Of a stretch of 64,000 nucleotides of DNA, positions 43,630 through 51,309 are shown piece by piece. Position numbers and translations under genes: made by a program. The stretch is taken from NCBI GenBank assembly GCA_000247545.1, contig CP003316.1, positions 1,521,233 to 1,585,232 of the forward strand, written 5' to 3'. Origin of the DNA: Pyrobaculum oguniense TE7. GTDB lineage: Archaea > Thermoproteota > Thermoprotei > Thermoproteales > Thermoproteaceae. Under the pieces are notes generated by a model that saw only the letters and a list, made by a program, of their open reading frames with translations, did not search any database and was not told the DNA's origin. How positions within the stretch are numbered: the first letter of the stretch is position 1; each line of letters opens with the position of its first letter.

Positions 43630-44157
43630 TTAATAGTTATCAAAATCTATTTTATTTAATTTTGCGCAATATAAGGCGAGAGCCGCCGTGGCTCTCAGAT
43701 CCTCTATCTCCATCTTATGGGCTTTTTCGCACGCCTCTGACAGAGGGATTTTGACCACTTCGATCACCTCATATGGCTCCGGGGAGATCCTACCTGGAAT
43801 CGTGTCGCGCGCGAGAAATATATGTGCCACCTCTGTGCTGTATCCGGGGCTCACGATGCCCTTAAATAGAAGCTCTAATGAAGTCGGCTTGAAACCCGTC
43901 TCCTCCTCCAGCTCCCTCGCGGCGGCATCCTCAGGCGTCTCGCCGTCTGCCACCACGCCGGACGGGAGCTCAAGGGTGTAGCGGCCTAGAGCAGGGCGGT
44001 ACTGCCTCACGAAGAGCACATCCCCGTCGTGAAGTGCCAGCACCGTCACCACAGGCGGGAAGACCACCCTCTCAGCGGTGGTTTCTAGGCCGTTAGGAAG
44101 GCGCACCGGCCCTCCCTCCACCGTAATCCTCTTCCCCCTGTACTTGACCTCCATCAT
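43630..44157 (-). CDS. Nudix hydrolase, ADP-ribose pyrophosphatase-like
   Basis: This 175-residue protein has the Nudix box GETPEDAAARELEEETGF in SGVVADGETPEDA..., preceded by FVRQYRPALGRYTLELPSG, typical for ADP-ribose or nucleotide-sugar pyrophosphatases. ATG 44157 overlaps the stop of the upstream Rieske gene by four bases (ATGATGG). A direct role in aromatic metabolism is not obvious; it may clean up a nucleotide by-product. Confidence 0.85.
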   Translation of the reverse strand: MMEVKYRGKRITVEGGPVRLPNGLETTAERVVFPPVVTVLALHDGDVLFVRQYRPALGRYTLELPSGVVADGETPEDAAARELEEETGFKPTSLELLFKGIVSPGYSTEVAHIFLARDTIPGRISPEPYEVIEVVKIPLSEACEKAHKMEIEDLRATAALALYCAKLNKIDFDNY

Positions 44158-44507
44158 AGAACAGTGGGGGACGCCACCACTGGGAGATCTACATATATGT
44201 ACCCGTCTACCTCAACAGCAGCGTAAACCCTAAGCTTATTGCTAGGCTTTCCCTGTACTGCGCCCTCGCCTGTAGACAGCGACCAGAGGCCGCCGTGTCC
44301 TTTGCATAATACTTTCACATCGCCGTCAGCTCCCACAAAGCACATGCCAGAGGCGCCTAGATTCCACTTGCTGTGTGGGCAAAAGGCTTCAAAGACAACT
44401 ACTCTCCCGTTAACCCTCGCGAGGGCTACCGGCGTGATGCCGACTATCTTAACAACAGGCTTGCCGCCCTCGGGCACCTCCGCGGATCTGGCGACTTTTA
44501 CAAACAC
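44154..44507 (-). CDS. Rieske-type [2Fe-2S] ferredoxin
   Basis: This 117-residue protein has cluster halves FEAFCPHSKWNLG and VLCKGHGGLWSLSTGEGAVQ, very like the Rieske at 31079-31393. It has no membrane segment. It lies just downstream of two di-iron proteins in the same orientation and is their likely electron donor, mirroring the pairing at 31.1-32.2 kb. Confidence 0.88.
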   Translation of the reverse strand: MFVKVARSAEVPEGGKPVVKIVGITPVALARVNGRVVVFEAFCPHSKWNLGASGMCFVGADGDVKVLCKGHGGLWSLSTGEGAVQGKPSNKLRVYAAVEVDGYIYVDLPVVASPTVL

Positions 44508-44555
44508 ATATACGAACCCCTTGGTAGATTTTAAATTCCCGAAAAATTATTTTAT

Positions 44556-45338
44556 TTATATTGCCCTCTTCTCGGAAAGCTCTACCCTTCTCACCCTAGC
44601 CTCGGTGGAGACTCTAAGCGCCTCTGCGGCGCATTCCAGGATGTTCCGAATAGCCTCAGGCGATCTGGCATACTTCTCCCACATCCTCTCCGCGATGGAC
44701 CAGTGGAAGAGCTCATCGTCCTCTATCTCGCGGAAAGACTCTCTCAACATCTCGGCGGCCTTTGCGTAGGGCCCGGAGTACAGTTGCCTATTCCTCTCCA
44801 AGTTGTCGTGCACCCCTCTGTGGTGGTACACGCTGGTGAGCTCCACGACTTGGAGGGTAGAGGTGAGCCTCACCTGGAGGTACTTCGGGTTCTTCGGCGC
44901 GCAGACGAAGGGGAGCTCAAACAACTCCACCCACTCCTTTATCGGCTTAAATCCCTCCATGGAGCCGCCGAAGGCCTTCAGTATTCTGCTTCTGAGGTAT
45001 AGGTGGCGCCCCTCGTCCGCGATCTGCTGGGCAAACATGGTCATGAACTCCGTATCTATGTAATCTCTATATTCATTGATAGATCTTGCCACGTCTGATG
45101 CGGCTGCCCACTCGTTCCACACGCCTTGCCTCAGCCACGCGATCACGCCGGGGACGTCGGTTGTGGTCGCCCAGGCTGAGCCTATTTCGTAGTGGAATTG
45201 TAGCACGGGATCGGCGGCCGCCTTGAACCAATCCACGAACTCCACGGGGGATTTAAACGCCGTGGCGTCTACCTCCTTTATCTTAGCCCACACATCCTTG
45301 ACTTGTTCTACTTTTTCCCAAAGTTTTTCGTAGACCAT
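44556..45338 (-). CDS. Di-iron oxygenase-like protein B
   Basis: This 260-residue paralogue of the proteins at 31390 and 45394 has the ligand set intact: Glu76 (WNEWAA), Glu109/His112 (ADEGRHLY), Glu166 (QVVELTSVYHHRGVHDN), Glu209/His212 (EDDELFHW). It ends RVELSEKRAI, nearly the same as paralogue C, so B and C are recent relatives. It begins about 55 bp after paralogue C. Prediction: O2-activating catalytic subunit. The paralogues may form a mixed complex as in other multi-subunit di-iron enzymes. Confidence 0.75.
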   Translation of the reverse strand: MVYEKLWEKVEQVKDVWAKIKEVDATAFKSPVEFVDWFKAAADPVLQFHYEIGSAWATTTDVPGVIAWLRQGVWNEWAAASDVARSINEYRDYIDTEFMTMFAQQIADEGRHLYLRSRILKAFGGSMEGFKPIKEWVELFELPFVCAPKNPKYLQVRLTSTLQVVELTSVYHHRGVHDNLERNRQLYSGPYAKAAEMLRESFREIEDDELFHWSIAERMWEKYARSPEAIRNILECAAEALRVSTEARVRRVELSEKRAI

Positions 45339-45393
45339 GGACTATTGCCGTTTTTCGTATTAAAAAAAGCGTAAAATTTAATTTAATTGATTG

Positions 45394-46197
45394 CTAAATG
45401 GCCTTCTTCTCGGATAGCTCCACGCGCCTGATCCTAGCCTCCATCGCGGCCCGCAACGCGCCTCCTGCGCAGTCCAGTATCTCCGCCCTCGCCTCGGGCG
45501 TGTTGGCGTACTTCATCCACACCCTTTCGGCAATGGACCAGTGGAAGAGCTCGTCGTCCTCTATCTCCCTGAAGGTCTCCATGAACAACTGGGACGCCTC
45601 CCTATACGGCTGAACCCACAGCCTCGGGTTGTTGGGGAAGTTGTCATGCACCCCTCTGTGGTGGTACACGCTGGTGAGCTCCACGACTTGTAGCGTCGAG
45701 GTCAGCTTGACTTGGAAGTACGGCCACTCTAGCCTCTTGGAGGCGCATCTCAGCGGGAAGTCGAACAGCTCAACCCACTCCTTTATGGGCTGGAAGCCCT
45801 CCATAGAGCCCCCGTACATCTTCAACACCTTGGACCTTATGTAGTAGTGTCTGCACTCGTCGGAGATCTGTTGCGCCAACACGTTCATGAACTCGGTGTC
45901 TATCAAGTCGCGGTATTCGGTAATGGATCTGGTGATCACCGTGTTCGCGGCCCACTCGTTCCACACGCCTTGCCTCAGCCACGCGACCACGCCGGGGACA
46001 TCGGCGTTGAGGATCCACTGGGCCCCTATCTGGTACTGGACGTTGAGTAGCGGATCCACAAAGGCCTTGAACCAATCTATGAACTCAACTGGCGTTTTGA
46101 ACTGGGCTAGGAACTGCCTATCGTTTTTCAGCTTCTCCATTTCGTCCAGGATATACCTCCGCTCTTGATACATCTGCTTTAATTTTTCAGCAGACAT
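45394..46197 (-). CDS. Di-iron oxygenase-like protein C
   Basis: A 267-residue protein with di-iron ligands Glu81 (WNEWAAN), Glu114/His117 (SDECRHYY), Glu173 (VVELTSVYHHRGVHDN) and Glu216/His219 (EDDELFHW). It shares most of its length with paralogues A and B. The first-shell ExxH motif has Cys beside the Glu (DECRH). It is the first gene of the unit C-B-Rieske-Nudix. The sequence upstream (46198-46251) is AT-rich and holds its promoter. Confidence 0.75.
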   Translation of the reverse strand: MSAEKLKQMYQERRYILDEMEKLKNDRQFLAQFKTPVEFIDWFKAFVDPLLNVQYQIGAQWILNADVPGVVAWLRQGVWNEWAANTVITRSITEYRDLIDTEFMNVLAQQISDECRHYYIRSKVLKMYGGSMEGFQPIKEWVELFDFPLRCASKRLEWPYFQVKLTSTLQVVELTSVYHHRGVHDNFPNNPRLWVQPYREASQLFMETFREIEDDELFHWSIAERVWMKYANTPEARAEILDCAGGALRAAMEARIRRVELSEKKAI

Positions 46198-46251
46198 ATT
46201 CCCCCTTATGCGAATCCCTAATAAATAATTCGAAAAATTAAGTAAAATAAT

Positions 46252-47233
46252 TTAATGTATTTGTATAATTACCTTGCCGAGCCTCTCGGGGCTGTCAAGC
46301 GCCTTAAGGGCCTCGCCGGCTTGATCCAGCCTATACCTCTGCGATATCGGCGTCTTGATCCTGCCTCTCTCGGCGAGCTCCACGAGAACGGCGAGATCCC
46401 CCCTCCTCCCCCCCGGTGCTCCCCAACACCGACAGCTGTGCGCCGTAGAGCCTCCTGAGGTCGAGCCTCACCTCGCCCCCCGTGAGGGCGCCCGCCGTTA
46501 CGTACCTCCCGCCCCTGGCCAGCATGGAGAAGCTCAGCTCCCAAGTCCCGGCGCCGAGCGGGTCCACCACGACGTCGAAGCCGCCCGCCCTAGACGCCTC
46601 CTGAGGGGTCAGCACCTCGTCGGCGCCCAGCCTCTTGAGCTCTGTCGCGAACTTATCGGCCCTCCTGGTCACCGCCACGACGTAGGCCCCCATCAGCTTA
46701 GCCAGCTGGACGGCGAACACGCCGACGTTCCCCGTGGCCCCCACCACGGCCACTCTCTCGCCCGGCGACACCCCGGCCCTCCTCAGCATGTTATAGGCAG
46801 TGAGGCCGCCCACCGGCAGGCCCACCACGTCCTCGAAGGGGGCTGAGGTCCTCACCAAGTTCCTCGCTGGGACGGAGGCGAGCTCTGCCCAGCCGCCGTG
46901 TGTGGCGACGCCAATTATCCCCCCGGTCTCGCACAGCTGCGTCTCGCCCTTCAAGCAGTGCCGACAGACGCCGCAGAACAGCCTATTGTACACAACAACG
47001 CGGTCCCCCCTCTTGAAATCGCTGGCGCCGGGGTCGAGGACCTCCCCCACGAACTCGGCCCCGGGGACGTGCGGGATGGGCCTCGCCTGCACAGATCCAG
47101 TCACTGTGAATCTGTCTATGGGGTTTACGACGGCCAGCGTAACCCTTAGGAGAACCTCGCCGTGTTTATGCTCGGGGTTTGGGAAATCGCCTACTATAAG
47201 CTCGCCCGGCTTTTCAAAAAAGGCCGCCTTCAT
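46252..47233 (-). pseudogene. Zinc-type alcohol dehydrogenase/quinone-reductase family gene with poly-G frameshift
   Basis: The open part (47233 to about 46415) is a medium-chain dehydrogenase: GAEFVGEVLDPGASDFKRGD, CGVCRHCLKGETQLC (structural-zinc lobe), VVGATGNVGVFAVQLAKLMG (NAD(P) loop). The last 55 codons (LAVLVELAERGRIKTPIS, ending GKVIIQIH at TAA 46252) are in another frame. The switch lies at seven C on the + strand (46408-46414), where six would keep the frame. It is one extra base: a mutation, slippage site or sequencing error. FAH gene upstream overlaps by ATGA. Confidence 0.75.
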
Positions 47234-48138
47234 TCCTCCACCACGTAGTTCCTCAGCCTCCCCACCGACTCGACCTCAGCCTCCACCATGTCACCGCCTT
47301 TTAGGAACTTGCCCTTGGGGAAGCCCACGCCCGGCGGAGTGCCGGTGAATATCATGTCGCCGGGCTTGAGGGTTATGCCCTGGGACGCCCAGTGTATCAA
47401 CTGCTGGACGCTGAAGATTAGGTCTGAGGTGTTGCCCTCTTGCTCCAGCTGGCCGTTTACCCACAGCCTAAGCCCCAGCTTGTTCGGATCGGGGACCTCG
47501 TCCTTAGTAACAATCCAAGGCCCCACCGGCGCGGCTGTGTCCATGGACTTGCCCCATATCCAGTTTTGCCCGTATGGATTGAGTTGTTGCGGCCATCCCG
47601 GCGGGAACTGCCAATCCCTTATCGACACATCGTTGCCTACTGTATAGCCAAAGACGTAGTCAAGCGCCCTCTCGGGGTCGATGTACTTGCCAGCTCTCCC
47701 AATGACAACCACAAGCTCCACTTCCCAGTCTACCTTCTGCGCCACTTTGTGCTTTATTATGCGGCCCTCGTGGCCGACCAGCGCGTTGGGGAACTTGGGG
47801 AAGAGGTAGGGCCTTTCAGGCGGCCTAACCCCGGCTTCTTGGCCGTGAGCCCTGTAGTTAACCGCCACGGCGAATATCTTCTCCGGATCGGGGACCGGCG
47901 GCTCCCAAACAAACTCGCCGGGGGCGTAAAAGGGCCCCTTAGCCCTGGCCTCCAACTTTTTAACTACTTCAAGGGCAGGCTCACCCACGGCGATTAGTTT
48001 TTTCATGCTGTAGAGAAAATCCGGCGCCTCGTATGTGCCAAACACTTGCTTATACGCCTCGGGGAGATCTAGAACTCTCCCCTCTTTCCAAAGCCCTACT
48101 TTTGTCACTTCCCCTTTTCTAAACGTAACTAACTTCAT
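47230..48138 (-). CDS. Fumarylacetoacetate-hydrolase-family enzyme
   Basis: This 302-residue protein has the FAH fold: KIFAVAVNYRAHGQEAGVRP, metal-binding VDWEVELVVVIGRAGKYI, VGNDVSIRDWQ, WGKSMDTAAPVGPWIVTKDE, and DMIFTGTPPGVGFPKGKFLK. Members hydrolyse, isomerise or decarboxylate 2-oxo-dienoic acids made in meta ring cleavage. With the LigAB-type dioxygenase it would form the lower pathway. It overlaps the dehydrogenase gene by four bases. Confidence 0.87.
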   Translation of the reverse strand: MKLVTFRKGEVTKVGLWKEGRVLDLPEAYKQVFGTYEAPDFLYSMKKLIAVGEPALEVVKKLEARAKGPFYAPGEFVWEPPVPDPEKIFAVAVNYRAHGQEAGVRPPERPYLFPKFPNALVGHEGRIIKHKVAQKVDWEVELVVVIGRAGKYIDPERALDYVFGYTVGNDVSIRDWQFPPGWPQQLNPYGQNWIWGKSMDTAAPVGPWIVTKDEVPDPNKLGLRLWVNGQLEQEGNTSDLIFSVQQLIHWASQGITLKPGDMIFTGTPPGVGFPKGKFLKGGDMVEAEVESVGRLRNYVVEE

Positions 48139-48198
48139 AGCATCTGCATTATGAATGCCTTAAAAATTATCGATATAATTAAATGTCTAAAAAACAAA

Positions 48199-48417
48199 TT
48201 AAATTATTAAAAGGCGGTACGATATGCCACGCGCTGGGCAGTTCTCCACGGCTTTTTGAATCTTGGGAAGATCTTCTAAAGGCCTTAAAATCTTGTGCTC
48301 CCCATTAGGTAGCTTCACAACACGATTTACTTTAAAAAGCTCTGGAAAAGCCTCTTCACAGTACGGACAGCCCCTGCACCTCTGTGGGATAATTACTACC
48401 TCAACCACCCTCTTCAT
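48199..48417 (-). CDS. Single-cluster [4Fe-4S] ferredoxin
   Basis: This 72-residue protein has CRGCPYCEEAFPELF giving Cys-x2-Cys-x2-Cys near residue 14, and the fourth ligand in ENCPARGISY. The region between is enlarged and basic, as in single-cluster ferredoxins. It is the first gene in the reverse direction at the right end of the aromatic island and may feed electrons to its Rieske proteins. Confidence 0.82.
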   Translation of the reverse strand: MKRVVEVVIIPQRCRGCPYCEEAFPELFKVNRVVKLPNGEHKILRPLEDLPKIQKAVENCPARGISYRLLII

Positions 48418-48839
48418 GAAAATTAATTTTTCCTCGTAATATTAATATATCTCAAAATTAAATTAATTATTTTATCTGTTGAGCTCTGCCCTTCATACTG
48501 CCTCTTCGAAAGACACGGCTCACATCTAAGTGCACTTTTCAACGGGTTTGACTATCAATTTCCCAAGGAGTCTCAGGTAATTCAGCTACCGTCCTCCGTT
48601 ATCAAACTCCTGGCGATTCCTCTAAGGCCAAGACCCAAGCATTCCAATAATCGAAGAAGTCACTAATGCGCACACTCTCGTGCCCACCGACGCCTGTTTA
48701 TACACCTAGACGCCTCATCTTGTAAGAGAGAATTGCTAGAGGCCGTGGTCAAGCTTAGCATAAGGCTGAGACAGCTTCTGGGCGTAAACAGATCGAGATC
48801 TAGCTCTACTTTTATATCAGTTCCGCATCGAGCTACGGC

Positions 48840-49130
48840 TAAGGATTTATATAGGCAGACCTGGTAGTAGAGGTGTAGCTCACTAAGCCGTGGACAGACT
48901 TAGAGAAGTCGAGGCGTGGTAGGTTAAGGAATGCGTTATATGAGGCGTAACTGGCTGACAAATAAACGTCCGCCTCCGAAACACCCCACCCTCCAGTCGC
49001 CCCGGGGGGACAGGGCTCTAAGTCACTCCCGAAGCGGGGCCACTGGAGAGCCGCTAGCCCCCTTGGCTTTAGGCCCGTTCTCAAGGGCTTCCCGCCTCCG
49101 AGATCCCGCCCCCTTTCTACGTCAACCCCT
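48840..49130 (+). pseudogene. Degraded reading frame, possibly a transposase (OrfB/TnpB) tail
   Basis: One frame reads DLEKSRRGRLRNALYEA, then two stops (48948 and 48963), then SETPHPPVAPGGQGSKSLPK and RAASPLGFRPVLKGFPP. The long Pro/Gly/Arg tail is reminiscent of the ends of archaeal IS605-type OrfB proteins, and several stops mark it as dead. The zinc-ribbon cysteines that would prove this are not seen. Low confidence. Confidence 0.3.
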
Positions 49131-49273
49131 CCCTTATTAACCCCATCACAGCGGCGAGCCTCCTCTTATCTCTAGGAGCCCTAACCTACGTGCTCCCCGT
49201 TGCGGCCCTTACCGCGCCTATAGCCGTCTTTCTAATCCTAGCGCACGTGAAGTATACAAACCTCCTTAAATAG
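49073..49273 (+). pseudogene. 3' fragment of a membrane protein gene
   Basis: A frame without start codon reads GLPASEIPPPFYVNPSLINP, then ITAASLLLSLGALTYVLPVA and ALTAPIAVFLILAHVKYTNL and ends at TAG 49271. These are two hydrophobic helices and a basic end, as at the C terminus of a multi-span membrane protein. The rest of that gene is absent, with the preceding relic lying in its place. Family not identified. Confidence 0.4.
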
Positions 49274-49484
49274 ATTTAAAACCATGCCTTGTCGAAAACG
49301 TGGGCGGCTTCCCACCTGCCCTGGGGGCGACTCGTGGGTCCTCCTCAATAGCCCGGCCCCTGTCGTCCCGGGGCAGTTGGGGCCAAGTAAAACGCTCTCT
49401 CTCTAGGATTTTTGGGCAACACCTGTTCCTATTCCCTGCATCTGGAAGCGAGGCCTTCGCTGATAGGCACCGGGGTTGTGGGGT

Positions 49485-49850
49485 ATGGAGTCTGCCATAA
49501 TGTCGTATCTAGGCCGTTGCCCCGGCCCTTACCTTAGGCAGTTAGCAAAGGAGCTGTCTGTGCCCATGGGCACGTTAAATTACTACCTCTTCAAACTGAT
49601 AAGAGACGGCCTTGTGTACAGGCTAGGGTCTAGGCCTAGGTACTTCCCCTCGGAGATCGAGGAGGAGAGGGGGTGGGCTATATACCTCCTCCGGGAGGGG
49701 CCTCGGGCACTCGCCGAGGCGCAACCCCTTATCTGCGGGAGGAGGCTCTGCCCCCACGTCCGCGACCTCTTGTTGCACTCTATAGAGGCGTATCCTTGTC
49801 TCCGGAGGGACATCGTGGACAACTTTATAGTATTGATGTCGATGCTCTAG
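49485..49850 (+). CDS. Winged-helix transcription regulator
   Basis: This is a protein of about 121 residues. Residues 5-55 (IMSYLGRCPGPYLRQLAKEL, then TLNYYLFKLIRDGLVYRLGS) are a winged helix of the type that reads one half-site per monomer. The C-terminal half has four Cys (ICGRRLCPH, YPCLRRD) that could bind metal. It sits 70 bp before the nos genes in the same direction and is a good candidate for their regulator, possibly sensing copper or nitrogen oxides. Confidence 0.65.
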   Translation: MESAIMSYLGRCPGPYLRQLAKELSVPMGTLNYYLFKLIRDGLVYRLGSRPRYFPSEIEEERGWAIYLLREGPRALAEAQPLICGRRLCPHVRDLLLHSIEAYPCLRRDIVDNFIVLMSML

Positions 49851-49919
49851 AACAGCCCCGGCGTGTAGATGCGGCGTGTTGTACTACATATTTTATAATT
49901 CTCTCTCTTACAGAAGGCT

Positions 49920-50687
49920 GTGAGGACAGAGTGGCTTGCGGCGGCTGTGGTGGCGGTGGTTGTGGCTGTCGCCGCCTATTTTGCGGGGCTATCTGCGGGG
50001 GGCGGCGCTACGAAGACTTTGTCCACAACTATTACCCAGGTCTCAACGGTTACGGAAAGGGTCACCACCACCGCTACGGCCACGCAGACGGTTACCACCA
50101 CGGTTGTCCTGACGTCGACCGTCACGCAGACTGTTGCGCAACCGTCGCTGAAGTCTGTAATTGAGCAGATGGTCTCCAACGGCACTTTCTTACACAGATG
50201 TGTCTTCTGTGGCATGGACGTGGCAGAGGCGGAGCACATGGGCGTCTCGGCGGTTGTTGTGTTCAGCAGTGGCGTGGTTGCCAAAACTGACGACATTGGC
50301 TGTGTTTTCAGAATGCGCCTCATGCCGGTGGATAGGTGGCCGTTTATGAGGAGGCTGATCGGCGCAAATTTGACGACGGCGGAGGAGGTAAGGCGGGTAT
50401 TGGGTAACGTGGTGCAAGTGCTGGTGCCGGACTACGGCGCATTTATGCACGGCAACGAGTCCTATGTGGACGCTGAGAAGGCGTACTACGTCATTCTACA
50501 GGATGGGAAGACCCCTATGGGGGACTGCGTCTTCGCCTTCTCCTCCAAGGAGGAGGCCGCCATGCACAACTCCACTGTATACACCTTCGACCAAATGCTA
50601 CAGCTCTATCAGCAGGTAATGAAGGAGAGGGGGATGCCTAGGCCGATGTGGTGCAGGGGAGAAGGCGGAATGATGCACCACGGCTAG
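49920..50687 (+). CDS. nosL: NosL-like copper-binding protein 1
   Basis: This is a 255-residue protein starting at GTG, with a TATA box (TTTTATAAT) about 25 bp upstream. An N-terminal anchor helix (WLAAAVVAVVVAVAAYFAG) is followed by a Thr-rich linker and a NosL-like domain with LHRCVFCGMDVAEAEHMG. NosL binds Cu(I) at the CxxCGM site and helps mature nitrous-oxide reductase. A Met/His-rich end (MWCRGEGGMMHHG) may add a copper site. One base separates the stop from the next NosL-like gene. Confidence 0.8.
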   Translation: MRTEWLAAAVVAVVVAVAAYFAGLSAGGGATKTLSTTITQVSTVTERVTTTATATQTVTTTVVLTSTVTQTVAQPSLKSVIEQMVSNGTFLHRCVFCGMDVAEAEHMGVSAVVVFSSGVVAKTDDIGCVFRMRLMPVDRWPFMRRLIGANLTTAEEVRRVLGNVVQVLVPDYGAFMHGNESYVDAEKAYYVILQDGKTPMGDCVFAFSSKEEAAMHNSTVYTFDQMLQLYQQVMKERGMPRPMWCRGEGGMMHHG

Positions 50688-50688
50688 C

Positions 50689-51309
50689 ATGGCGCGCGGC
50701 AAAATCTCGCGCCGTTTTTTCCTCGCCGCCGTCGCCGGGGGGGCCACCCTCGGGGCGGCTCTCCTCTTCCTCTCCCGTTTTAAGCCGGCGGAGGGTGGCG
50801 GCGTCTTCTGCGGGGAGGCGCCCCCGCTGGTGTACGGCAGGGAGGAGTGCCCCGTGTGTAAGATGGTGGTGGACTACCCGCCCTCCTCCGCCGCGATGAG
50901 GGCTAGGGTGAGGGGTGTAGAGCGGTGGTACTTCTTCGACGACGTTGGGTGTCTGGCGACGTGGCATAGGGAGGTGCTGAGACAGGGCGGCGAGGTGGTG
51001 GAGGCTTGTGTGAGGGATAGGGTGGACGGGCGCTGGCTTAGGGCTGACAAGGCGGTTTTTTTGGTCACTACGGAGTTCACAGCTATGGGCACAGGCATAG
51101 TGGCAGTGGCGCCGGAGAACGTGGAAAGGTATAGGAGGGGCGAGGTTAAGGGCCAGTGGTCAGTGAGGTCGGTGGAGGGGCCTCAGCAGTATAACCCGCC
51201 GGCGAAAACCGGGGAGGTCAAGGCGGAGGTGATGTATAAATGTGTTGTTGAGAAGTTTGAGTATGGTCCTGCGTGGTCTGTTCCTCCTGATTGGTATCGC
51301 GGCTGTTAG
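50689..51309 (+). CDS. NosL-like copper-binding protein 2, Tat-exported
   Basis: This 206-residue protein has a Tat signal (SRRFFLAAVAGGATLGAALL) and the NosL motif REECPVCKMVVDYP (CxxCKM). YFFDDVGCLATWHRE and VTTEFTAMGTGIVAVAPENV match the NosL fold. Further Cys near the C terminus (YKCVVEKF, WYRGC) is unusual. Two NosL-like proteins in tandem suggest separate copper steps. It overlaps nosD by 47 bases. Confidence 0.78.
   Translation: MARGKISRRFFLAAVAGGATLGAALLFLSRFKPAEGGGVFCGEAPPLVYGREECPVCKMVVDYPPSSAAMRARVRGVERWYFFDDVGCLATWHREVLRQGGEVVEACVRDRVDGRWLRADKAVFLVTTEFTAMGTGIVAVAPENVERYRRGEVKGQWSVRSVEGPQQYNPPAKTGEVKAEVMYKCVVEKFEYGPAWSVPPDWYRGC
51234..51240 (+). promoter_or_regulatory. Internal TATA box for nosD
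   Basis: GTATAAA inside the 3' end of the preceding gene is centred 26 bp before ATG 51263, allowing nosDFY to be transcribed on its own. Confidence 0.5.

Larger units (their letters stand above)
48418..49484. other. Gene-poor stretch with relics
   Basis: About 1.07 kb without an intact gene. The first 60 bp are AT-rich promoter DNA for the ferredoxin gene. From 48480 to 48840 nothing was recognised beyond a short protein-like piece (ELLEAVVKLSIRLRQLLGVN, about 48730-48790). Two relics are listed separately. The GC-rich part 48985-49055 has pairing segments (CTCCAGT with ACTGGAG; GGCTCT with AGAGCC). A TATA-like GATTTAAAA at 49274-49282 precedes a GC-rich stretch (49300-49380) without a convincing protein frame. 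Confidence 0.4.

Noticed and set aside
49300-49500. 66-codon forward frame after a TATA-like box
   Set aside because: Starts near the predicted transcript start but the protein is low-complexity and overlaps the regulator gene; more likely untranslated RNA.
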